From Prosopocoilus inquinatus (lineage: Eukaryota > Arthropoda > Insecta > Coleoptera > Lucanidae), in NCBI GenBank assembly GCA_036172665.1, contig JAYKNF010000019.1, forward strand, positions 699,001 through 763,000: a DNA stretch of 64,000 nt, written 5' to 3'. Below, in pieces: positions 11,530 to 25,850 of this stretch (within the stretch, counting starts at the first letter, position 1; each line of letters begins with the position of its first letter). The notes beneath the pieces were generated by a model. The model ran no database searches and was not told the DNA's origin. It was given only the letters and a program-made list of their open reading frames with translations. The translations under genes were made by a program, and so were the position numbers.

Positions 11530-12000
11530 ATACATCACAGGAACAACGCTAATGCGTGTTGTTTCGTTTAAAACTATTTCCAGCTTATGCTGCGTCCGAG
11601 AACATCGTATCTCACGTCAGGTTTACTGGAGTCCATCCAAACGTCAAATAACATGATAGATAAGTAAGGATCGATTAGATACATCACAGGAACAACGCTA
11701 ATGCGTGTTGTTTCGTTTAAAACTCTTTCCAGCTTCTGCTGCGTCCGAAAACGTCGTATCTCACATCAGAGCTACTGGAGTCCATCGAAACGCCAAATAA
11801 CATGATATATGAGTAAGGATCGATTAGATACAGCACAGGAACAACGCTAATACGTGTTGTTTCGTTTAAAACTATTTCCAGCTCCTGCTGCGTCCAAAAA
11901 CTTTGTATCTCACATCAGACTTACTGGAGTCCATCCAAACGTCAAATAATATGTTAGATAAGTAAGGATCGTTTAGATACATCACAGGAACGACGCTAAT
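11530..12000. repeat. String of about 3 monomers repeated at 22.4-22.9 kb (offset 73 units)
   Basis: The rare combination CTTATGCTGCG, GAACATCG and CACGTCAGGTTTACTGG appears here (GTTTACTGGA at 11,621) and again at 22,498, a distance of 10,877 = 73 x 149. The following monomers (CAGAGCTACTGG, then CAGCACAGG with TCCTGCTGCGTCCAAAAAC) are in the same order in both places. Confidence 0.8.
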
Positions 12001-13433
12001 ACGTGTTGTTTCGTTCAAAACTATTTCCAGCTCCTGCTGCGTCCCAAAACTTTGTATCTCACATCAGACTTACTGGAGTCCATCCAAACGTCAAATAACA
12101 TGTTAGATAAGTAAGGATCCTTTAGATACATCACAGGAACAACGCTAATAGGTGTTGTTTCGTTCAAAACTATATCCAGCTTCTGCTGCGTCCGAAATCT
12201 TTGTATCTCTCATCAGAGATACTGGAGTCCATCCAAACGTCAAATAACATGATAGATGAGTAAGGATCGATTAGATACATCACAGGAACAACGCTAATAC
12301 GTGTTGTTTCGTTTAAAACTATTTCCAGCTTCTGCTGCGTCCGAGAACTTCGTATCTCACGTCAGGGTTACTGGAGTCCATCCAAACGTCAAATAACATG
12401 ATAGATAAGTAAGGATCGATTAGATACATCACAGGAACAACGCTAATACGTGTTGTTTCGTTTAAAACTATTTCCAGCTTCTGCTGCGTCCGAAAACGTC
12501 GTATCTCACATCAGAGTTACTGGAGTCCATCGAAACGTCAAATAACATGATAGATAAGTAAGGATCGATTAGATACAGCACAGGAACAACTCTAATACGT
12601 GTTGTTTCGTTTAAAACTATTTCCAGCTCCTGCTGCGTCCAAAAACTTTGTATCTCACATCAGACTTACTGGAGTCCATCCAAACGTCAAATAACATGTT
12701 AGATAAGTAAGGATCGTTTAGATACATCACAGGAACAACGCTAATACGTGTTGTTTCGTTCAAAACTATTTCCAGCTTCTGCTGCGTCCGAGAACTTTGT
12801 ATCTCACATCAGAGTTACTGGAGTCCGTCCAAACGTCAAATAACATGATAGATGAGTAAGGATCGTTTAGATACATCACAGGAACATCGCTAATGCGTGT
12901 TGTTTCGTTTAAAACTATTTCCAGCTTCTGCTGCGTCCGAAAACTTCGTAGCTCACATCAGAGTTACTGGAGTCCATCGAAACGTCAAATAACATGATAG
13001 ATAAGTAAGGATCGATTAGATACAGCACAGGAACAACGCTAATACCTGTTGTTTCGTTTGAAACTATTTCCAGCTTCAGCTGCGTCCGAGAACTTCGTAT
13101 CTCACATCAAAGTTACTGGAGTCCATCGAAACGCCAAATAACATGATAAATGAGTAAGGATCGATTAGATACATCACAGGAACAACGCTAATGCGTGTTG
13201 TTTCGTTTAAAACTATTTCCAGCTCCTGCTGCGTCCGAGAACTTTGTATCTCACATCAGAGTTACTGGAGTCAGTCCAAACGTCAAATAACATGATAGAT
13301 GAGTAAGGATCGTTTAGATACATCACAGGAACAACGCTAATACGTGTTGTTTCGTTTAAAACTATTTCCAGCTCCTGCTGCGTCCAAAAACTTTGTATCT
13401 CACATCAGACTTACTGGAGTCCATCCAAACGTC

Positions 13434-16400
13434 AAATAACATGTTAGATAAGTAAGGATCGTTTAGATACATCACAGGAACAACGCTAATACGTGTTGTT
13501 TCGTTCAAAACTATTTCCAGCTTCTACTGCGTCCGAGAACTTTGAATCTCTCATCAGAGTTACTGGAGTCCGTCCAAACGTCAATTAACATGATAGATGA
13601 GTAAGGATCGATTAGATACATCACAGGAACAACGCTAATACGTGTTGTATCGTTTAAAACTATTTCCAGCTTCTGCTGCGTCCGAAAACTTCGTATCTCA
13701 CATCAGAGTTACTGGAGTCCATCGAAACGTCAAATAACATGATAGATAAGTAAGGATCGATTAGATACAGCACAGGAAAAACGCTAATACGTGTTGTTTC
13801 GTTTAAAACTATTTCCAGCTCCTGCTGCGTCGCAAAACATTTTATCTCACATCAGACTTACTGGAGTCCATCCAAACGTCAAATAACATGTTAGATAAGT
13901 AAGGATCCTTTAGATACATCACAGGAACAACGCTAATAGGTGTTGTTTCGTTCAAAATTATTTCCAGCTTCTGCTGCGTCCGAGAACTTTGTATCTCACA
14001 TCAGAGTTACTGGAGTCCGTCCAAACGTCAATTAACATGATAGATGAGTAAGGATCGTTTAGATACATCACAGGAACAACGCTAATACGTGTTGTTTCGT
14101 TTAAAACTATTTCCAGCTCCTGCTGCGTCCAAAAACTTTGTATCTCACATCAGACTTACTGGAGTCCATCCAAACTTCAAATAACATGTTAGATAAGTAA
14201 GGATCGTTTAGATACATCACAGGAACGACGCTAATACGTGTTGTTTCGTTCAAAACTATTTCCAGCTTCTGCTGCGTCCGAAAATTTCGTATCTCACATT
14301 AGAGTTACTGGAGTTCATCCAAACGTCAAATAACATGATAGATAAGTAAGGATCGATTAGATACAGCACAGGAACAACGCTAATACGTGTTGTTTCGTTC
14401 AAAACTATTTCCAGCTTCTGCTGCGTCCGATAACATTGTATCTCACATCAGAGTTACTGGAGTCCGTCGAAACGTCAAATAACATGATAGATGAGTAAGG
14501 ATCGATTAGATACATCACAGGAACAACGCTAATACGTGTTGTTTCGTTTAAAACTATTTCCAGCTTCTGCTACGTCCGAGAACTTCGTATCTCACGTCAG
14601 GGTTACTGGAGTCCATCCAAACGTCAAATAACATGATAGAAAAGTAAGGATCGATTACATACATCACAGGAACAACGCTAATACGTGTTGTTTCGTTTAA
14701 AACTATTTCCAGCTTCTGCTGCGTCCGAAAACGTCGTATCTCACATCAGAGTTACTGGAGTCCATCGAAACGTCAAATAACATGATAGATAAGTAAGGAT
14801 CGATTAGATACAGCACAGGAACAACGCTAATACGTGTTGTTTCGTTTAAAACTATTTCCAGCTCCTGCTGCGTCCAAAAACTTTGTATCTCACATCAGAC
14901 TTACTGGAGTCCATCCAAACGTTAAATAACATGTTAGATAAGTAATGATCGTTTAGATACATCACAGGAACAACGCTAATGCGTGTTGTTTCGTTCAAAA
15001 TTATTTCCAGCTTCTGCTGCGTCCGAGAACTTTGTATCTCACATCAGAGTTACTGGAGTCCGTCCAAACGTCAAATAACATGATAGATGAGTAAGTATCG
15101 TTTAGATACATCACAGGAACAACGCTAATACCTGTTGTTTCTTTTGAAACTATTTCCAGCTTCAGCTGCGTCCGAGAACTTCGTATCTCACATCAAAGTT
15201 ACTGGAGTCCATCGAAACGTCAAATAACATGATAGATAGGTAAGGATCGATTAGATACAGCACAGGAACAACGCTAATACCTGTTGTTTCGTTTAAAACT
15301 ATTTCCAGCTCCTGCTGCGTCCCAAAACTTTGTATCTCACATCAGACTTACTGGAGTCCATCCAAACGTCAAATAACATGTTAGATAAGTAAGGATCGTT
15401 TAGATACATCACAGGAACAACGCTAATAGGTGTTGTTTCGTTCAAAACTATATCCAGCTTCTGCTGCGTCCGAAATCTTTGTATCTCTCATCAGAGTTAC
15501 TGGAGTGCATCGAAGCGTCAAATAACATGATAGATAAGTAAGGATCGATTAGATACAGCACAGGAAAAACGCTAATACGTGTTGTTTCGTTTAAAACTAT
15601 TTCCAGCTCCTGCTGCGTCGCAAAACTTTTTATCTCACATCAGACTTACTGGAGTCCATCCAAACGTCAAATAACATGTTAGATAAGTAAGGATCCTTTA
15701 GATACATCACAGGAACAACGCTAATAGGTGTTGTTTCGTTCAAAACTATTTCCAGCTTCTGCTGCGTCCGATATCTTTGTATCTCACATCAGAGTTCCTA
15801 GAGTACATCCAAACGTCAAATAACATGATAGATGAGTAAGGATCGATTAGATACATCACAGGAACAACGCTAATGCGTGTTGTTTCGGTCAAAACTATTT
15901 CCAGCTTCTACTGCGTCCGAGAACTTTGTATCTCTCATCAGAGTTACTGGAGTCCGTCCAAACGTCAATTAACATGATAGATGAGTAAGGATCGTTTAGA
16001 TACATCACAGGAACATCGCTAATGCGTGTTGTTTCGTTTAAAACTATTTCCAGCTTCTGATGCGTCCGAAAACTTCGTATCTCACATCAGAGTTACTGGA
16101 GTCCATCGAAAAGCCAAATAACATGATAGATGAGTAAGGATCGATTAGATACTACACAGGAACAACGCTAATGCGTGTTGTTTCGTTCAAAACTATTTCC
16201 AGTTTCTGCTGCGTCCGAAATCTTTGTATCTCTCATCAGAGTTACTGGAGTCCATCCAAACGTCAAATAATATGATAGATGAGTAAGGATCGATTAGATA
16301 CATCACAGGAACAACGCTAATACGTGTTGTTTCGTTTAAAACTATTTCCAGCTCCTGCTGCGTCCCAAAACTTTGTATCTCACATCAGACTTACTGGAGT

Positions 16401-19400
16401 CCATCCAAACGTCAAATAACATGTTAGATAAGTAAGGATCGTTTAGATACATCACAGGAACAACGCTAATAGGTGTTGTTTCGTTCAAAATTATTTCCAG
16501 CTTCTGCTGCGTCCGAGAACTTTGTATCTCAAGTCAGGGTTACTGGAGTCCATCCAAACGTTAAATAACATGATAGATAAGTAAGGATCGATTAGATACA
16601 GCACAGGAACAACGCTAATACGTGTTGTTTCGTTTAAAACTATTTCCAGCTCCTGCTGCGTCCAAAAACTTTGTATCTCACATCAGACTTACTGGAGTCC
16701 ATCCAAACGTTAAATAACATGTTAGATAAGTAAGGATCGTTTAGATACATCACAGGAACAACGCTAATACGTGTTGTTTCGTTCAAAATTATTTCCAGCT
16801 TCTGCTGCGTCCGAGAACTTTGTATCTCACATCAGAGTTACTGGAGTCCGTCCAAACGTCAAATAACATGATAGATGAGTAAGGATCGTTTAGATACATC
16901 ACAGGAACATCGCTAATGCGTGTTGTTTCGTTTAAAACTATTTCCAGCTTCTGCTGCGTCCGATAACTTCGTATCTCACATCAGAGTTACTGGAGTCCAT
17001 CGAAACGTCAAATAACATGATAGATAAGTAAGGATCGATTAGATACAGCACAGGAACAACGCTAATACGTGTTGTTTCGTTCAAAATTATTTCCAGCTTC
17101 TGCTGCGTCCGAGAACTTTGTATCTCACATCAGAGTTACTGGAGTCCGTCCAAACGTCAAATAACATGATAGATGAGTAAGTATCGTTTAGATACATCAC
17201 AGGAACAACGCTAATACCTGTTGTTTCGTTTGAAACTATTTCCAGCTTCAGCTGCGTCCGAGAACTTCGTATCTCACATCAAAGTTACTGGAGTCCATCG
17301 AAACGTCAAATAACATGATAGATAGGTAAGGATCGATTAGATACAGCACAGGAACAACGCTAATACCTGTTGTTTCGTTTAAAACTATTTCCAGCTCCTG
17401 CTGCGTCCCAAAACTTTGTATCTCACATCAGACTTACTGGAGTCCATCCAAACGTCAAATAACATGTTAGATAAGTAAGGATCGTTTAGATACATCACAG
17501 GAACAACGCTAATAGGTGTTGTTTCGTTCAAAACTATATCCAGCTTCTGCTGCGTCCGAAATCTTTGTATCTCTCATCAGAGTTACTGGAGTCCATCGAA
17601 ACGTCAAATAACATGATAGATAAGTAAGGATCGATTAGATACAGCACAGGAAAAACGCTAATACGTGTTGTTTCGTTTAAAACTATTTCCAGCTCCTGCT
17701 GCGTCGCAAAACTTTTTATCTCACATCAGACTTACTGGAGTCCATCCAAACGTCAAATAACATGTTAGATAAGTAAGGATCCTTTAGATACATCACAGGA
17801 ACAACGCTAATAGGTGTTGTTTCGTTCAAAACTATTTCCAGCTTCTGCTGCGTCCGATATCTTTGTATCTCACATCAGAGTTCCTAGAGTACATCCAAAC
17901 GTCAAATAACATGATAGATGAGTAAGGATCGATTAGATACATCACAGGAACAACGCTAATGCGTGTTGTTTCGGTCAAAACTATTTCCAGCTTCTACTGC
18001 GTCCGAGAACTTTGTATCTCTCATCAGAGTTACTGGAGTCCGTCCAAACGTCAATTAACATGATAGATGAGTAAGGATCGTTTAGATACATCACAGGAAC
18101 ATCGCTAATGCGTGTTGTTTCGTTTAAAACTATTTTCAGCTTCTGATGCGTCCGAAAACTTCGTATCTCACATCAGAGTTACTGGAGTCCATCGAAAAGC
18201 CAAATAACATGATAGATGAGTAAGGATCGATTAGATACTACACAGGAACAACGCTAATGCGTGTTGTTTCGTTCAAAACTATTTCCAGTTTCTGCTGCGT
18301 CCGAAATCTTTGTATCTCTCATCAGAGTTACTGGAGTCCATCCAAACGTCAAATAATATGATAGATGAGTAAGGATCGATTAGATACATCACAGGAACAA
18401 CGCTAATACGTGTTGTTTCGTTTAAAACTATTTCCAGCTCCTGCTGCGTCCCAAAACTTTGTATCTCACATCAGACTTACTGGAGTCCATCCAAACGTCA
18501 AATAACATGTTAGATAAGTAAGGATCGTTTAGATACATCACAGGAACAACGCTAATAGGTGTTGTTTCGTTCAAAATTATTTCCAGCTTCTGCTGCGTCC
18601 GAGAACTTTGTATCTCAAGTCAGGGTTACTGGAGTCCATCCAAACGTTAAATAACATGATAGATAAGTAAGGATCGATTAGATACAGCACAGGAACAACG
18701 CTAATACGTGTTGTTTCGTTTAAAACTATTTCCAGCTCCTGCTGCGTCCAAAAACTTTGTATCTCACATCAGACTTACTGGAGTCCATCCAAACGTTAAA
18801 TAACATGTTAGATAAGTAAGGATCGTTTAGATACATCACAGGAACAACGCTAATACGTGTTGTTTCGTTCAAAACTATTTCCAGCTTCTACTGCGTCCGA
18901 GAACTTTGAATCTCTCATCAGAGTTACTGGAGTCCGTCCAAACGTCAATTAACATGATAGATGAGTAAGGATCGATTAGATACATCACAGGAACAACGCT
19001 AATACGTGTTGTATCGTTTAAAACTATTTCCAGCTTCTGCTGCGTCCGAAAACTTCGTATCTCACATCAGAGTTACTGGAGTCCATCGAAACGTCAAATA
19101 ACATGATAGATAAGTAAGGATCGATTAGATACAGCACAGGAAAAACGCTAATACGTGTTGTTTCGTTTAAAACTATTTCCAGCTCCTGCTGCGTCGCAAA
19201 ACTTTTTATCTCACATCAGACTTACTGGAGTCCATCCAAACGTCAAATAACATGTTAGATAAGTAAGGATCCTTTAGATACATCACAGGAACAACGCTAA
19301 TAGGTGTTGTTTCGTTCAAAATTATTTCCAGCTTCTGCTGCGTCCGAGAACTTTGTATCTCACATCAGAGTTACTGGAGTCCGTCCAAACGTCAATTAAC

Positions 19401-20623
19401 ATGATAGATGAGTAAGGATCGTTTAGATACATCACAGGAACAACGCTAATACGTGTTGTTTCGTTTAAAACTATTTCCAGCTCCTGCTGCGTCCAAAAAC
19501 TTTGTATCTCACATCAGACTTACTGGAGTCCATCCAAACGTCAAATAACATGTTAGATAAGTAAGGATCGTTTAGATACATCACAGGAACGACGCTAATA
19601 CGTGTTGTTTCGTTCAAAACTATTTCCAGCTTCTGCTGCGTCCGAAAATTTCGAATCTCACATTAGAGTTACTGGAGTTCATCCAAACGTCAAATAACAT
19701 GATAGATAAGTAAGGGTCGATTAGATACAGCACAGGAACAACGCTAATACGTGTTGTTTCGTTCAAAACTATTTCCAGCTTCTGCTGCGTCCGATAACTT
19801 TGTATCTCACATCAGAGTTACTGGAGTCCGTCGAAACGTCAAATAACATGATAGATGAGTAAGGATCGATTAGATACATCACAGGAACAACGCTAATACG
19901 TGTTGTTTCGTTTAAAACTATTTCCAGCTTCTGCTACGTCCGAGAACTTCGTATCTCACGTCAGGGTTACTGGAGTAAATCCAAACGTCAAATAACATGA
20001 TAGAAAAGTAAGGATCGATTACATACATCACAGGAACAACGCCAATACGTGTTGTTTCGTTTAAAACTATTTCCAGCTTCTGCTGCGTCCGAAAACGTCG
20101 TATCTCACATCAGAGTTACTGGAGTCAATCGAAACGTCAAATAACATGATAGATAAGTAAGGATCGATTAGATACAGCACAGGAACAACGCTAATACGTG
20201 TTGTTTCGTTTAAAACTATTTCCAGCTCCTGCTGCGTCCAAAAACTTTGTATCTCACATCAGACTTACTGGAGTCCATCCAAACGTTAAATAACATGTTA
20301 GATAAGTAATGATCGTTTAGATACATCACAGGAACAACGCTAATGCGTGTTGTTTCGTTCAAAATTATTTCCAGCTTCTGCTGCGTCCGAGAACTTTGTA
20401 TCTCACATCAGAGTTACTGGAGTCCGTCCAAACGTCAAATAACATGATAGATGAGTAAGTATCGTTTAGATACATCACAGGAACAACGCTAATACCTGTT
20501 GTTTCGTTTGAAACTATTTCCAGCTTCAGCTGCGTCCGAGAACTTCGTATCTCACATCAAAGTTACTGGAGTCCATCGAAACGTCAAATAACATGATAGA
20601 TAGGTAAGGATCGATTAGATACA
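13434..20623. repeat. 36-monomer (5,364 bp) displaced repeat: 13.4-15.3 kb with 18.8-20.6 kb
   Basis: CGTGTTGTATCG at 13,641 matches 19,005, GGATCC at 13,903 matches 19,267, and GTAAGTATCG at 15,091 matches 20,455, all 5,364 apart. The match runs from about 13,434/18,798 to about 15,259/20,623. The intervening segment is the 14-mer duplication, so this arrangement can be explained by insertion of duplicated 14-mer material into a once shorter block. The same string recurs around 29.5-31.1 kb (GTTGTATCG unit at 30,329, 112 units from 13,641), near 38.3 kb, 49.2 kb (as TATAG) and 62.0 kb. Confidence 0.85.
14982..18874. repeat. 14-monomer higher-order repeat (2,086 bp), nearly two tandem copies
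   Basis: Ordered variants match at an offset of 2,086: GTAAGTATCG at 15,091 and 17,177, GGATCC at 15,691 and 17,777, GATACTACACAGG at 16,148 and 18,234. By eye the match starts at about 14,982/17,068 and ends at about 16,788/18,874, where AAAATT meets AAAACT. Only a few substitutions separate the copies, for example CTTTTGAAAC against CGTTTGAAAC and GTGCATCGAAGCG against GTCCATCGAAACG. This indicates a recent segmental tandem duplication. Confidence 0.88.
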
Positions 20624-20624
20624 T

Positions 20625-23600
20625 CACAGGAACAACGCTAATACGTGTTGTTTCGTTTAAAACTATTTCCAGCTTCTGCTGCGTCCGAAAACGTCGTATC
20701 TCACATCAGAGTTACTGGAGTGCATCGAAACGTCAAATAACATGATAGATAAGTAAGGATCGATTAGATACATCACAGGAACAACGCTAATACGTGTTGT
20801 TTCGTTTAAAACTATTTCCAGCTTCTGCTGCGTCCGAAAACGTCGTATCTCACATCAGAGCTACTGGAGTCCATCGAAACGCCAAGTAACATGATATATG
20901 AGTAAGGATCGATTAGATACAGCACAGGAACAACGCTAATACGTGTTGTTTCGTTTAAAACTATTTCCAGCTTCTACTGCGTCCGAGAACTTTGAATCTC
21001 TCATCAGAGTTACTGGAGTCCGTCCAAACGTCAAATAACATGATAGATGAGTAAGGATCGATTAGATACATCACAGGAACAACGCTAATACGTGTTGTTT
21101 CGTTTAAAACTATTTCCAGCTTCTGCTGCGTCCGAGAACTTCGTATCTCACATCAGGGATACTGGTGTCCATCCAAACGTCAAATAACATGTTAGATAAG
21201 TAAGGATCGTTTAGATACATCACAGGAACAACGCTAATAGGTGTTGTTTCGTTCAAAACTATTTCCAGCTTCTGCTGCGTCCGAAATCTTTGTATCTCTC
21301 ATCAGAGTTACTGGAGCCCATCCAAACGTCAAATAACATGATAGATGAGTAAGGATCGATTAGATACATCACAGGAACAACGCTAATACGTGTTGTTTCG
21401 TTTAAAACTATTTCCAGCTCCTGCTGCGTCCCAAAACTTTGTATCTCACATCAGGGATACTGGTGTCCATCCAAACGTCAAATAACATGTTAGATAAGTA
21501 AGGATCGTTTAGATACATCAAAGGAACAACGCTAATAGTTGTTGTTTCGTTCAAAACTATTTCCAGCTTCTGCTGCGTCCGATATCTTTGTATCTCACAT
21601 CAGAGTTCCTAGAGTACATCCAAACGTCAAATAACATGATATATGAGTAAGGATCGATTAGATACATCACAGGAACAACGCTAATGCGTGTTGTTTCGGT
21701 CAAAACTATTTCCAGCTTCTACTGCGTCCGAGAACTTTGTATCTCTCATCAGAGTTACTGGAGTCCGTCCAAACGTCAAATAACATGATAGATGAGTAAG
21801 GATCGATTAGATACATCACAGGAACAACGCTAATATGTGTTGTTTCGTTTAAAACTATTTCCAGCTCCTGCTGCGTCCAAAAACTTTGTATCTCACATCA
21901 GACTTACTGGAGTCCATCCAAACGTTAAATAACATGTTAGATAAGTAAGGATCGTTTAGATACATCACAGGAACAACGCTAATACGTGTTGTTTCGTTCA
22001 AAACTATTTCCAGCTTCTACTGCGTCCGAGAAATTTGAATCTCTCATCAGAGTTACTGGAGTCCGTCCAAACGTCAAATAACATGATAGATAAGTAATGA
22101 TCGATTAGATACAGCACAGGAACAACGCTAATACGTGTTGTTTCGTTTAAAACTGTTTCCAGATCCTGCAGCGTCCCAAAACTTTGTATCTCACATCAGA
22201 CTTACTGGAGTCCATCCAAACGTCAAATAACATGTTAGATAAGTAAGGATCGTTTAGATACATCACAGGAACAACGCTAATAGGTGTTGTTTCGTTCAAA
22301 ACTATATCCAGCTTCTGCTGCGTCCGAAATCTTTGTATCTCTCATGAGAGTTACTGGAGTCCATCCAAACGTCAAATAACATGATAGATGAGTAAGGATC
22401 GATTAGATACATCACAGGAACAACGCTAATGCGTGTTGTTTCGTTTAAAACTATTTCCAGCTTATGCTGCGTCCGAGAACATCGTATCTCACGTCAGGTT
22501 TACTGGAGTCCATCCAAACGTCAAATAACGTGATAGATAAGTAAGGATCGATTAGATACATCACAGGAACAACGCTAATGCGTGTTGTTTCGTTTAAAAC
22601 TATTTCCAGCTTCTGCTGCGTCCGAAAACGTCGTATCTCACATCAGAGCTACTGGAGTCCATCGAAACGCCAAATAACATGATATATGAGTAAGGATCGA
22701 TTAGATACAGCACAGGAACAACGCTAATACGTGTTGTTTCGTTTAAAACTATTTCCAGCTCCTGCTGCGTCCAAAAACTTTGTATCTCACATCAGACTTA
22801 CTGGAGTCCATCCAAACGTCAAATAACATGTTAGATAAGTAAGGATCGTTTAGATACATCACAGGAACGACGCTAATACGTGTTGTTTCGTTCAAAACTA
22901 TTTCCAGCTTCTGCTGCGTCCGAAAATTTCGTATCTCACATTAGAGTTACTGGAGTTCATCCAAACGTCAAATAACATGATAGATAAGTAAGGATCGATT
23001 AGATACAGCACAGGAACAACGCTAATACGTGTTGTTTCGTTCAAAACTATTTCCAGCTTCTGCTGCGTCCGATAAATTTGTATCTCACATCAGAGTTACT
23101 GGAGTCCGTCCAAACGTCAAATAACATGATAGATGAGTAAGGATCGATTATGTACATCACAGGAATAACGCTAATATGTGTTGTTTCGTTTAAAATTATT
23201 TCCAGCTGCTGCTGCGTCCGAAAACGTCGTATATCACATCAGAGTTACTGAAGTCCATCGAAACGCCAAATAACATGATAGATGAGTAAGGATCGATTAG
23301 ATACTACACAGGAACAACGCTAATGCGTGTTGTTTCGTTTAAAACTATTTCCAGCTTCTGCTGCGTCCGAGAACATCGTATCTCACGTCAGGGTTACTGG
23401 AGTCCATCCTAACGTCAAATAACATGATAGATAAGTAAGGATCGATTAGATACATCACAGGAACAACGCTAATGCGTGTTGTTTCGTTTAAAACTATTTC
23501 CAGCTACTGCTGCGTCCGAAAACGTCGTATCTCACATCAGAGTTACTGGAGTCCGTCCAAACGTCAAATAACATGTTAGATAAGTAAGGATCGTTTAGAT

Positions 23601-25850
23601 ACATCACAGGAACAACGCTAATACGTGTTGTTTCGTTCAAAACTATTTCCAGCTTCTACTGCGTCCGAGAAATTTGAATCTCTCATCAGAGTTACTGGAG
23701 TCCGTCCAAACGTCAAATAACATGATAGATGAGTAAGGATCGATTAGATACATCACAGGAACAACGCTAATGCGTGTTGTTTCGTTTAAAACTATTTCCA
23801 GCTTCTGCTGCGTCCGAAAACGTCGTATCTCACATCAGAGCTACTGGAGTACATCGAAACGCCAAATAACATGATAAATGAGTAAGGGTCGATTAGATAC
23901 ATCACAGGAACAACGCTAATACGTGTTGTTTCATTTAAAACTATTTCCAGCTTCAGCTGCGTCCGAGAACTTTGAATCTCTCATCAGAGTTACTGGAGTC
24001 CGTCCAAACGTCAAATAACATGATAGATGAGTAAGGATCGATTAGATACATCACAGGAACAACGCTAATACGTGTTGTTTCGTTTAAAACTATTTCCAGC
24101 TTCTGCTGCGTCCGAAAACGTCGTATCTCACATCAGGAATACTGGTGTCCATCCAAACGTCAAATAACATGTTAGATAAGTAAGGATCGTTTAGATACAT
24201 CACAGGAACAACGCTAATAGGTGTTGTTTCGTTCAAAACTATTTCCAGCTTCTGCTGCGTCCGAAATCTTTGTATCTCTCATCAGAGTTACTGGAGCCCA
24301 TCCAAACGTCAAATAACATGATAGATGAGTAAGGATCGATTAGATACATCACAGGAACAACGCTAATACGTGTTGTTTCGTTTAAAACTATTTCCAGCTT
24401 CTGCTGCGTCCGAAAACATCGTATCTCACATCAGAGTTACTGGAGTGCATCGAAACGTCAAATAACATGATAGATAAGTAAGGATCGATTAGATACATCA
24501 CAGGAACAACGCTAATACGTGTTGTTTCGTTTAAAACTATTTCCAGCTTCTGCTGCGTCCGAAAACGTCGTATCTCACATCAGAGCTACTGGAGTCCATC
24601 GAAACGCCAAGTAACATGATATATGAGTAAGGATCGATTAGATACAGCACAGGAACAACGCTAATACGTGTTGTTTCGTTTAAAACTATTTCCAGCTTCT
24701 ACTGCGTCCGAGAACTTTGAATCTCTCATCAGAGTTACTGGAGTCCGTCCAAACGTCAAATAACATGATAGATGAGTAAGGATCGATTAGATACATCACA
24801 GGAACAACGCTAATACGTGTTGTTTCGTTTAAAACTATTTCCAGCTTCTGCTGCGTCCGAGAACTTCGTATCTCACATCAGGGATACTGGTGTCCATCCA
24901 AACGTCAAATAACATGTTAGATAAGTAAGGATCGTTTAGATACATCACAGGAACAACGCTAATAGGTGTTGTTTCGTTCAAAACTATTTCCAGCTTCTGC
25001 TGCGTCCGAAATCTTTGTATCTCTCATCAGAGTTACTGGAGCCCATCCAAACGTCAAATAACATGATAGATGAGTAAGGATCGATTAGATACATCACAGG
25101 AACAACGCTAATACGTGTTGTTTCGTTTAAAACTATTTCCAGCTCCTGCTGCGTCCCAAAACTTTGTATCTCACATCAGGGATACTGGTGTCCATCCAAA
25201 CGTCAAATAACATGTTAGATAAGTAAGGATCGTTTAGATACATCACAGGAACAACGCTAATAGTTGTTGTTTCGTTCAAAACTATTTCCAGCTTCTGCTG
25301 CGTCCGATATCTTTGTATCTCACATCAGAGTTCCTAGAGTACATCCAAACGTCAAATAACATGATATATGAGTAAGGATCGATTAGATACATCACAGGAA
25401 CAACGCTAATGCGTGTTGTTTCGGTCAAAACTATTTCCAGCTTCTACTGCGTCCGAGAACTTTGTATCTCTCATCAGAGTTACTGGAGTCCGTCCAAACG
25501 TCAAATAACATGATAGATGAGTAAGGATCGATTAGATACAGCACAGGAACAACGCTAATATGTGTTGTTTCGTTTAAAACTATTTCCAGCTCCTGCTGCG
25601 TCCAAAAACTTTGTATCTCACATCAGACTTACTGGAGTCCATCCAAACGTTAAATAACATGTTAGATAAGTAAGGATCGTTTAGATACATCACAGGAACA
25701 ACGCTAATACGTGTTGTTTCGTTCAAAACTATTTCCAGCTTCTACTGCGTCCGAGAAATTTGAATCTCTCATCAGAGTTACTGGAGTCCGTCCAAACGTC
25801 AAATAACATGATAGATAAGTAAGGATCGATTAGATACAGCACAGGAACAA
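20625..25850. repeat. 25-monomer (3,725 bp) displaced repeat: 20.6-22.1 kb with 24.4-25.9 kb
   Basis: GAGTGCATCG (TGCAT at 20,721 and 24,446) and AATAGTTGTTG (TAGTT at 21,536 and 25,261) are 3,725 bases apart, with the same order of variants in between, including the GGGATACTGGTGTCC, CCGATATC and GTTCCTAGAGTACATCC monomers. The match breaks near 22,122/25,847. The 22.1-24.35 kb interval between them holds other monomer orders, including the 22.4-22.9 kb block shared with 11.5-12.0 kb. Confidence 0.85.
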